Position numbers and translations under genes: made by a program
Notes under the pieces: model-generated
Told to the model about the DNA's origin: nothing
Database searches by the model: none
Seen by the model: the letters and a program-made list of their open reading frames with translations, nothing else
Shown: positions 1 through 5,680 of the stretch, piece by piece
How the letters are laid out: each line of letters begins with the position of its first letter
Numbering within the stretch: the first letter of the stretch is position 1
Assembly: GCA_023663205.1 (NCBI GenBank)
Contig: JAMPHX010000027.1
Coordinates: 1-14,165 of the forward strand
DNA length: 14,165 bases
Origin: Corallococcus sp.
GTDB taxonomy: Bacteria; Bacillota; Clostridia; Christensenellales; CAG-314
Reading direction: 5' to 3'

Positions 1-201
1 GTAAGCGCGGTGATGGTGATGTGGGCTACGTTTATGATTATGATAGACCTAAACAACGTCAACAATCTTGTGGAATACGGCGCAGACAAAAAATACGAGT
101 GGCTTGCCGCGTTTTCGCTTGTGACAACGCTTATGTGGCTGTATTTGGAAGTGTTGGAACTTTTGATGAAACTTATTGCGCTGTTCGGCAAAAAGGAATA
201 A
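1..201 (+). CDS. Bax inhibitor-1/YccA-like membrane protein, C-terminal fragment
   Basis: The reading frame is open from the left edge and stops at 199-201, leaving 66 residues. The fragment holds two hydrophobic stretches (about residues 3-17 and 37-62) around a polar segment with DLNNVNNLVEYGADKKYEW. The pattern Asp-Leu/Phe-x(n)-Gly-Ala-x-Lys-Lys-Tyr-Glu-Trp-x-Ala-Ala-Phe followed by TLMWLYLEVLELL matches my memory of the end of bacterial Bax inhibitor-1-like proteins (the PF12811 branch), multi-pass membrane proteins proposed to act as pH-dependent cation leak channels. The N-terminal helices are outside the window, so function is inferred from this end only. A terminator follows at 258-306, so the gene appears to end its transcription unit. 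Family assignment fairly confident; role uncertain. Confidence 0.72.
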   Translation, partial: VSAVMVMWATFMIMIDLNNVNNLVEYGADKKYEWLAAFSLVTTLMWLYLEVLELLMKLIALFGKKE

Positions 202-257
202 TTTTTATCGCGAATTTCTGTTTCGGTTTACGGTTATATATTACTGAATTTTGGATT

Positions 258-306
258 AAACAGACTTGGACGCCGCCCTAACGGCAGTATCGAAGTCTGT
301 TTTTTG
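258..306 (+). terminator. Intrinsic terminator after the Bax inhibitor-like gene
   Basis: Arms AAACAGACTT (258-267) and AAGTCTGTTT (293-302) are perfectly complementary, with a 25-nt loop containing a short GCCG/CGGC helix, and run into TTTTTTG. It lies about 57 nt after the stop codon at 201. Confidence 0.75.
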
Positions 307-466
307 TTGCCAAAACATATGAATTGAAAAGTTTAGTTTTATATTTGGATTAAATAGCAAAAACGGCTTTAATTCGACACTTTTGTGTACGGGTCGGCGT
401 TTGGCGGCAGAGGAACAGGTCTGTGCGGCGGTATTTTCAATTGTTTGGAAAACATATCGACAAATC

Positions 467-495
467 TTGAATTGTTCAAAAGTTTGTGATATAAT
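467..495 (+). promoter_or_regulatory. Sigma-A promoter with extended -10, upstream of the LRR lipoprotein gene
   Basis: TTGAAT (467-472), a 17-nt spacer and TATAAT (490-495) preceded by TGA give a near-consensus promoter with an extended -10 element. Predicted transcription start is about 502, which would leave a leader of roughly 255 nt before the ATG at 758. Confidence 0.65.
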
Positions 496-757
496 GTCAA
501 TATCGTAAATGACGGGCATAATAATGGGTATTCCAAAGTCAGGCGCTAACATGGTACACATTGTAATTGATGTTTTGCGTAAATGCTGTAACCATCAAAA
601 GTCGGGCAGTCTATATCGGTATTCATTGTAAAATGACGGGTAATTTCAGTTTAAATTGCCGCCAAGATGATTTGGGCGGGGTAGAAGAAACTGTTCGATA
701 CTTGTTTGCGCGTTGATTTGACGGAGTTATGCAGTAAAATATTTTAATGAGACAGAT

Positions 758-1718
758 ATGAATAAATCAAAAACACACTTTGTTTTGATTGCGCTTGTTT
801 TGGCGGTTGCTCTCTGCGCGCTGCCTTTGTGCGCTTGCGGCGGCAATAATCGAAAAACTGACCGCAAAGTTTGACGGTGAAATCGTATATGACGACGATG
901 GTCTCGATTTCGTCAAAACGCACTGCGATGTCGTATATACCGATAAAAGCGGAAAGTCCGAACCGATAACGGACTTTGAGTTGTCGGGTTCTTTGGAGGG
1001 CGGCGATTGTACTCTTGTTATTACGTACGGCGAGTTATCATGCAACGTAAGCGTCAAGGTTTTCCCGCAAATCGCATTGAGTAACAGACTCATCGATAGC
1101 GGCGAGTCGTACGCGGTTGACGGCATCGGCAGCGTAACAAACTCCGATATCGAAATTCCCGTAAGATACAAAGGCAAGGCAGTAACTGCAATATGGATGA
1201 GAGCGTTTGACAGTTGCGCAAGTCTTGTAAATATCATAATCCCCGCGTCGGTAAAGAGTATTGCTCCTTATGCCTTTGACAATTGCACAAATCTTGAAAC
1301 AGTAAACTATTTGGGAACAATAAGCGATTGGTGTAATATCGAGTTTGGCAGTAATAACTCAGCAAATCCGTTGTATTATGCAGGCAAATTGTATTTGCAG
1401 GGCGAACTTGTAACTCAACTTATTATACCCCATGACGTGCAGGAAATCTACGGTTATACATTTACCGGATGCACAAGTATCACAAGCGTACTTATCTCCG
1501 CAAAAGTGCAGTCGGTAGGCGACTATGCGTTTTATCGCTGTGACAATTTGAAAGAAGTATTTTACGGTGCGGACGAAACCCAATGGTCTGCAATAAGTAT
1601 GAATGCCGGCAGAAACTCCGCTTTGACGGACGCAGAGCGTTATTATTACAGTGAGCAGCAACCGACGTCAGACGGCAACTATTGGTATTACGTAAACGAA
1701 CAACTGACAAAGTGGTAA
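758..1718 (+). pseudogene. BspA-type leucine-rich-repeat lipoprotein, frameshifted in an A5 run
   Basis: Two frames together make one recognisable protein. From ATG 758 the first frame encodes MNKSKTHFVLIALVLAVALC followed by ALPLCACGGNNRK, a typical lipoprotein signal peptide with a lipobox ending at Cys, but it stops after a few more codons. The frame one base later continues LTAKFDGEIVYDDD and runs to the stop at 1716-1718. Deleting one A from the A5 run at 853-857 joins them into about 319 residues. The mature part has a Cys-poor domain, then from about residue 135 LRR_5/BspA-like repeats of the type AFDSCASLVNIIIPASVKSI, SITSVLISAKVQSVGDYAF and NLKEVFYGADETQW. Such proteins are surface-exposed and often adhesive, with unknown partners. 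The gene is flanked by a promoter (467-495) and a strong terminator (1747-1790). The break could be a sequencing or assembly error, a real mutation, or slippage in a homopolymer. Family confident; intactness unresolved. Confidence 0.82.
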
Positions 1719-1746
1719 AATTTTGTCAAGTATATATTCGGAATAT

Positions 1747-1790
1747 ATATACGTACCGCGCGGAATAGCGCGGTACGTATATTTTTGTTT
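1747..1790 (+). terminator. Very strong intrinsic terminator after the LRR lipoprotein
   Basis: A perfect 15-bp stem (1747-1761 with 1768-1782, core CGTACCGCGC/GCGCGGTACG), a 6-nt loop GGAATA and the tail TTTTGTTTCTTTT. It is 28 nt after the stop codon. Confidence 0.93.
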
Positions 1791-1890
1791 CTTTTAATAG
1801 CGTTGCTCTGTCATTGCGTCCCGCCGTGCATACTGTGCGGTACGTTTAAATGAGAAGTAATATTTTGAGAATCAGTATTTTGAGTTAACC

Positions 1891-1914
1891 AAAGCGGCGG
1901 TAAAACGCCGTTTT
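1891..1914 (+). terminator. Possible second terminator hairpin
   Basis: AAAGCGGCG (1891-1899) pairs with CGCCGTTTT (1906-1914) around a GTAAAA loop, with one G-U pair. The T residues are part of the stem and the sequence then turns GC-rich, so a termination role is doubtful; it could be a backup terminator or only a hairpin. Confidence 0.35.
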
Positions 1915-2000
1915 GCGCTGTACGATTGACGTTAGGCTTGATTGACAGTTAGAAAATTTGTATTTTGTCAAAAAAATTTATTTTTGTTTTGTCTTTGCTA

Positions 2001-2029
2001 TTGCAATTTGAGAGTGGGTACTGTATAAT
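2001..2029 (+). promoter_or_regulatory. Sigma-A promoter for the DUF2804 gene (near-leaderless)
   Basis: TTGCAA (2001-2006), exactly 17 nt, TATAAT (2024-2029). Only nine bases separate the -10 element from the A of the ATG at 2039, so with the usual start 6-8 nt downstream the 5' untranslated region would be 0-3 nt. Confidence 0.72.
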
Positions 2030-2038
2030 TGTTGCAGG

Positions 2039-3067
2039 ATGATACAAACGGAAATTACAAAGCATTGCGAATTATTGGATTCAAAGGGTAATCTTGCCGT
2101 GCGCGGTTGGGCGCGTCATATGTATTTCGATTACGACAACCGTAAGATAAAAAAAAGCAAGTTCAAAATAAAGGAATGGGATTTTTATCAAATTTCCGAT
2201 GATATGCATTTGCTGCAAGTGACGATAGGTCATGTGTCGTATTGTTCGTCCGTATCTGCCAATTTGATAAACATTCAAACAGGCGAACGGTTTTCGTCAA
2301 GCAATCTCAAAGCCTTCCCTTTACTCAAAATGGGTATGGAGTTCAACGGTGAAAATCCGCACAAATTGCAATACTCTAACAAGGGCGTAACAGCGGTGTT
2401 TGACGTTACGTCGTCGGAAAGAAAGATATATTACCGCGACGACAATGCCGATGCGGAAATTTCGGTAACGCTCGGCAATTGCAGTCAGCAAAAGGACAAA
2501 ACAGTAATTGCTACGCCTTTTGACAAACCGCGTAGATTTTACCTCAACTACAAGGAAAACTGTTACAGTGCGCAAGGCGAGGCGAGGTTCGGTAATTACC
2601 GCGCGCATTTCGGCGGACAGACGGAGGCGTTCGGCTTGTTGGATTGGGGACGGGGCGTTTGGCCGTTTGAACACAAATGGGTTTGGGCAAACGGAAGCAC
2701 GCGCCTTCCCGACGGAAAATTGTTCGGATTCAATTTGGGTTGGGGTTTCGGTAATACCCAAGCGGCTACCGAAAATATGTTTTTTGTGGATAACAAAGCG
2801 TACAAATTGGGAAATGTACTTTGCACGGAAATTGCGAAAAAGCCCGACGGTCTCAAAGTGCTATCCTACAAAGACGAGGAAGGTTTGTTTGATTTTACCT
2901 TTGAACAAACTTTCAACAACCGTACCGAAACCAAGGTACTGTTTGTAAATAACCAATGCAACCAAATATTCGGCAAGTGGAGCGGCAGCGTTGTAATTCC
3001 CGACGGCACACGCTTGCAAGTACAACCGTTTACGGCATTTTGCGAATGGGCGCATAATCACTGGTAA
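2039..3067 (+). CDS. DUF2804 family protein
   Basis: This 342-residue soluble protein has no signal peptide or membrane segment. I recognise the DUF2804 family (PF10974) from its start (MIQTEIT...LLDSKGNLAVRGWAR, then KIKEWDFYQI), from VIATPFDKPRRFYLNYK in the middle, from the signature FGLLDWGRGVWPFEHKWVWA and KLFGFNLGWGFGNT, and from the usual end ...FCEWAHNHW. Length and both ends fit a complete member. The family has no established biochemical function that I know of; its Trp/Gly-rich beta-strand character suggests a ligand-binding barrel, but that is inference. The start at 2039 is preferred because the MIQTEI opening is typical of the family, even though the promoter leaves almost no leader and only a weak GCAGG lies directly before the ATG. 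It sits alone between two terminator regions, so no pathway can be read from its neighbours. Confidence 0.85.
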   Translation: MIQTEITKHCELLDSKGNLAVRGWARHMYFDYDNRKIKKSKFKIKEWDFYQISDDMHLLQVTIGHVSYCSSVSANLINIQTGERFSSSNLKAFPLLKMGMEFNGENPHKLQYSNKGVTAVFDVTSSERKIYYRDDNADAEISVTLGNCSQQKDKTVIATPFDKPRRFYLNYKENCYSAQGEARFGNYRAHFGGQTEAFGLLDWGRGVWPFEHKWVWANGSTRLPDGKLFGFNLGWGFGNTQAATENMFFVDNKAYKLGNVLCTEIAKKPDGLKVLSYKDEEGLFDFTFEQTFNNRTETKVLFVNNQCNQIFGKWSGSVVIPDGTRLQVQPFTAFCEWAHNHW

Positions 3068-3437
3068 CAGGGTTTACGCCGTTACAAATAGATATATTTT
3101 TTAATGTTTATATATTTTTCAGCGGCTTGGACTCACAGGCCTGCGACATTGCAAGCGTATTAGTTTGCGAGACGCATTGCCTGCCGAACCGTCAGTTTTC
3201 AATCTAAATACTTCGATGATGCCGATAGGGGCGATACCGTATCGGAAGTATTTTTGTTTACATTTTACACAATTATCTGCAAAATCTATCGAAATACAGC
3301 AAAAGACTTTCGGGCGTAAGAGGGCGCGATTTTTGGCTTGTTTTACATATGTACGACTGTATATATGAGCATATGTACGCTTATTTTGCACATAAAAATA
3401 AACAATCGCATATTACGCAATCGCAATATATAGGGGC
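3068..3437. other. Intergenic region between convergent DUF2804 and spoIIID genes
   Basis: No gene is supported. It contains stretches able to fold: GCAAGCG (3151-3157) against CGCATTGC (3173-3180), the palindrome CAGGCCTG (3136-3143), and the terminator-like hairpin at 3206-3255. A 10-bp direct repeat CATATGTACG occurs at 3346-3355 and 3370-3379. I see no clear T-tailed terminator for spoIIID on the minus strand. Confidence 0.45.
3206..3255 (+). terminator. Probable terminator of the DUF2804 transcript
   Basis: AAATACTTC (3206-3214) pairs with GAAGTATTT (3245-3253), extended by GAT/ATC across a bulged G, and continues into TTTTTG. It lies about 140 nt after the stop codon, so read-through RNA in between would be untranslated and structured. 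Confidence 0.55.
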
Positions 3438-3683
3438 TTATTTTTTGTATTTGTTTTTTGTGGCAAGTCCGCCCCTCAGATGTCTTTCGGAAAGATTAAA
3501 ATTTAAAATTTCCGCTACTGCGTGATACTTTTGTTTATCCAAATAGTAAAGTCGGTATTTTAGGTCTTTGTGCACAGTTGACTTGCTTACAGCCATGTAT
3601 TTGCCCGCTGCACGCACCGTACAACCCGTTTTTATTACGTAGTCTGCAGTTTCCGTTACGCGTTTAACTATGTAATCTTTCAT
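3438..3683 (-). CDS. spoIIID: Sporulation transcriptional regulator SpoIIID
   Basis: The 81-residue product begins MKDYIVKRVTETADYVIKTG and carries a helix-turn-helix at about residues 23-42 (TVRAAGKYMAVSKSTVHKDL), where VSKSTVHKDL is nearly invariant in SpoIIID, followed by RHLRGG (67-72) and a basic end ATKNKYKK. In endospore formers SpoIIID acts in the mother cell with sigma-E, activating and repressing late genes. It is about 12 residues shorter than the Bacillus subtilis protein, lacking the acidic C-terminal tail, as I recall for clostridial versions. The start is supported by GGAG seven bases before the ATG on the minus strand. It is transcribed divergently from spo0A across a 305-bp gap, an arrangement that could allow shared control. 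Confidence 0.94.
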   Translation of the reverse strand: MKDYIVKRVTETADYVIKTGCTVRAAGKYMAVSKSTVHKDLKYRLYYLDKQKYHAVAEILNFNLSERHLRGGLATKNKYKK

Positions 3684-3988
3684 TTAGTTGCTCCGAATTA
3701 GATATGGTTACGTCGGCATTGCCGCGTATTTGCAAAAATGCGGTTCGACGCTCGTTTTAGTATATTTGGTCAATGCGCGAATGTTGACGAATAGTAAAAA
3801 AAATTGCAGATATTATAATAAATAAAGTAAATTTTGCTGTTTAGATGTCTGTTTTTGTGTTACAAAAACAAATTATTATCGATTTCGACATTTTTGTACA
3901 AAAATACCTTTAATGCTTCAAAAAACCTCTTTATTTTTGTACAAAAGTATGATAGAATTTAACCGTTACAAATATTCGGAGGTACTAT
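3684..3988. promoter_or_regulatory. Divergent regulatory region between spoIIID and spo0A
   Basis: This gap holds several palindromes. Near spoIIID there is CGGCATTGCCG (3713-3723). Towards spo0A there are three related palindromes centred near 3860, 3897/3898 and 3940/3941 (described separately). Two sequences match the Spo0A box core TGNCGAA: TGACGAA at 3785-3791 on the plus strand, and TGTCGAA on the minus strand (TTTCGACA at 3883-3890). A possible -10 TAGAAT lies at 3953-3958 but has no good -35 at 17 nt. Autoregulation of spo0A is plausible from family knowledge but not shown. Confidence 0.55.
3851..3946. repeat. Three related TTTTTGTACAAAA-type palindromes (candidate operators)
   Basis: Site 1 is GTTTTTGT-gtt-ACAAAAAC (3851-3869). 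Site 2 is the perfect 16-bp palindrome ATTTTTGTACAAAAAT (3890-3905). Site 3 has the 12-bp core TTTTGTACAAAA (3935-3946), extended on the left to TTTTTGTACAAAA. Centres of sites 2 and 3 are 43 bp apart, about four helical turns; sites 1 and 2 are about 37.5 bp apart. Site 3 lies just upstream of the candidate -10 for spo0A, where a bound protein would block polymerase. I cannot assign the motif to a known regulator. Confidence 0.6.
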
Positions 3989-4720
3989 ATGATAAAAATA
4001 GGTTTAGTATGTCAAGACGAATTGGTAGAAATGTTATCGGGCAATCCGGATTACGAAATTGTGTTCCGTTGTCAAGGCAAAGACGCGCGCGCCAATATAG
4101 AAGAAAAGCAAGCAGACGTTGTAATTACAGATGTGGTCATGTCGGGCGAAGACGGATTTGCACTTATCGAAAAGTACAGGAACGTAAAGTTTATTGTGGC
4201 TTCCGAACTTAAAAGCGAAGTCTTTATTGTAAAAGCATTGGAATGCGGTGCGCCGTATTATTTAATAAAGCCGATAGAATACAAATTGCTGGAACAACGC
4301 ATAAATCAACTTGCTTCGGGAGCGGGCAGGACTGGCGGCAAAATAATCCGTCAAAAGAGCGTTTCGGAAAAGACATTGGACGAAAGAATAAGCAATATCT
4401 TTGTAAGCGTAGGTATCCCCGCGCATATCAAAGGCTATCAGTTCTTGCGGGAAGGTATTAAACTTGCTGTAGACAATCCGCCTATTATCAATGCGATAAC
4501 CAAGAGTTTGTATCCGACCATCGCGCAGAAATTCGATACCACTCCCAGCAAAGTGGAGCGTGCCATACGTCATGCAATAGAAGTCGCTTGGAACAGAGGC
4601 AAGATAGAAAATATCAATTCGCTGTTCGGTGTCAAAGTTTATTCTTCGGCAGACAAGCCGACAAACGGCGAATTTATCGCTTTGCTTGCAGACAAAATGT
4701 TGCTTGAATGTACTTATTGA
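3989..4720 (+). CDS. spo0A: Sporulation master regulator Spo0A (atypical receiver)
   Basis: The 243-residue protein has a receiver-like domain (about 1-110) and an unmistakable Spo0A effector domain (about 130-240). The latter includes GIPAHIKGYQFLREGIKLA, SLYPTIAQKFDTTPSKVERA, RHAIEVAWNRGKIENI and KPTNGEFIALLADKML, which closely follow the Bacillus protein that binds 0A boxes and starts sporulation. The receiver keeps the presumed phosphorylation site Asp48 (VVITDVVMSGEDG), a Ser72 in the Thr/Ser position and Lys94 (LIKP). The usual Asp-Asp acidic pair after strand 1 is missing: the sequence reads IKIGLVCQDELVEML, with Cys8-Gln9 where Asp-Asp is expected, and the conserved Pro after the phospho-Asp loop Met is Ser. 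A good ribosome site, GGAGG, precedes the ATG. The tetR gene follows with its own promoter. Confidence 0.93.
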   Translation: MIKIGLVCQDELVEMLSGNPDYEIVFRCQGKDARANIEEKQADVVITDVVMSGEDGFALIEKYRNVKFIVASELKSEVFIVKALECGAPYYLIKPIEYKLLEQRINQLASGAGRTGGKIIRQKSVSEKTLDERISNIFVSVGIPAHIKGYQFLREGIKLAVDNPPIINAITKSLYPTIAQKFDTTPSKVERAIRHAIEVAWNRGKIENINSLFGVKVYSSADKPTNGEFIALLADKMLLECTY

Positions 4721-4748
4721 TTTTACTTCGATTTGACGGTAAAAAAAG

Positions 4749-4777
4749 TTGCAATTACTATTTTGGTGTGCTATAAT
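4749..4777 (+). promoter_or_regulatory. Sigma-A promoter for the tetR-family gene
   Basis: TTGCAA (4749-4754), exactly 17 nt, TATAAT (4772-4777). The start would be near 4784, immediately before the AAGGAG ribosome site at 4786-4791. The hexamers and spacing equal those of the DUF2804 promoter. Confidence 0.78.
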
Positions 4778-4798
4778 TGTCAAGCAAGGAGTGGTAAA

Positions 4799-5389
4799 AT
4801 GCAATACCTGAAAAAAGAAGTGAGAGAAAAAATATTGGCCGCGGCTATTGAGGAATTTAAGGAGTACGGCTACGCAGACGCATCTATCAGAAACATTGCC
4901 AACAATGCGGAAATATCTCTCGGAAACATTTACAGGTACTTTACCAATAAGGAAGCGCTCTACTTTGCCGTAATAAATCCGTTTATGGATAGCGTCAAAC
5001 GCGTCATAGAAAAGGAATTTGTTTTTGACGGACGCACAATGAAGGAAGTTTCCGAAGCATTGGTAGGGTTTTTGATGCAATATTCGGATGAATTGATAAT
5101 CATTCGCAAAGGTAACAGCGTACATTATGAGGCTTTTGTCAAGTATATTGTCGATGTTACCAGCAGAAAAGTGCGCGAAATGATGACGGGTGTTTTCCCC
5201 GAAATTGACAGCAAAATCAATAATCTCGATTTTTACGATGCAATTGCGGAAGGATTTTTGACGGCGTTGTTCAAAATATTGCGCAACGGCGATTCACCCG
5301 AAGTGCAGGAACGCAACTCGCGTGAACTTATTACCTTCTTTTTCGGACATATGAAGGATAGATTTTATCATTTCGATACCGAAGAATAA
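4799..5389 (+). CDS. TetR/AcrR family transcriptional regulator
   Basis: The 196-residue protein has the classic TetR N-terminal DNA-binding domain: REKILAAAIEEFKEYGYADA, SIRNIANNAEISLGNIYRYF and TNKEALYFAVI (about residues 9-60), followed by a helical domain of about 135 residues that would bind an effector and form the dimer. The ligand cannot be read from the sequence. The ATG at 4799 is chosen over upstream in-frame starts because AAGGAG lies seven bases before it and the promoter at 4749-4777 would start transcription downstream of those earlier codons. It is followed by a terminator at 5404, so it is its own unit. Most TetR proteins repress an adjacent gene or themselves; the neighbours (spo0A upstream, a surface protein downstream) give no clear target and no obvious operator palindrome overlaps the promoter. 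Confidence 0.92.
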   Translation: MQYLKKEVREKILAAAIEEFKEYGYADASIRNIANNAEISLGNIYRYFTNKEALYFAVINPFMDSVKRVIEKEFVFDGRTMKEVSEALVGFLMQYSDELIIIRKGNSVHYEAFVKYIVDVTSRKVREMMTGVFPEIDSKINNLDFYDAIAEGFLTALFKILRNGDSPEVQERNSRELITFFFGHMKDRFYHFDTEE

Positions 5390-5403
5390 TTATTCGATAT
5401 ACT

Positions 5404-5428
5404 GACGGCTTTGAAGCCGTCTTTTTTA
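5404..5428 (+). terminator. Intrinsic terminator after the tetR-family gene
   Basis: GACGGC (5404-5409) pairs with GCCGTC (5416-5421) around TTTGAA, followed directly by TTTTTT. It is 14 nt after the stop codon. Confidence 0.9.
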
Positions 5429-5680
5429 TTTTGCTACGCTTGCTGGCAGTCCTTAACGAAAGCAAATTATTGTTTTGCTGAAATTTTGCATTTGTACGAG
5501 TTTTGTTTTTATCAAATTAAAATCGGTTTTGGCTGCAGTATTATCTGTAAGCAATCGATTTTGTGGAGATTTTGCGTTCGGTATAAGTTTTGAGCAGTAA
5601 ATAAAAACGTCGCGGCAGTCGTTCTTTTGCATAAATTCCCGATAGTGTTTCAAACTAAACATAACAGCAAGGAGGGTATT

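Larger units (their letters stand above)
202..757. other. Intergenic region without a convincing gene
   Basis: Apart from the terminator at 258-306 and the promoter at 467-495, I see no supported gene here. A 40-residue open frame (509-631, beginning MTGIIMGIPKSG) lies in the leader after the promoter but has no Shine-Dalgarno and no familiar sequence. A TTCGACA heptamer at 373-379 equals the reverse complement of the Spo0A box core, but one or two such heptamers are expected by chance in a window this long. Confidence 0.5.

Noticed and set aside
373..379. TTCGACA as a Spo0A box upstream of the lipoprotein
   Set aside because: An isolated heptamer is expected about once or twice by chance in this window and nothing else supports it.
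256..561. Open frame of 101 codons on the minus strand
   Set aside because: It runs through the terminator and promoter, has no ribosome site, and its product resembles no family.
3346..3379. CATATGTACG direct repeat as part of a CRISPR or mobile element
   Set aside because: Only two 10-bp copies exist, with no further units, no flanking duplication and no transposase.
3119..3391. Open frame of 90 codons on the minus strand downstream of spoIIID
   Set aside because: It overlaps foldable intergenic DNA and a terminator hairpin, lacks a ribosome site, and its composition is unlike the neighbouring proteins.
5519..5562. AAAATCG/CGATTTT stem before the surface-protein gene as a riboswitch
   Set aside because: Only seven outer pairs are clear, inner pairing has mismatches, and no known aptamer signature is visible.
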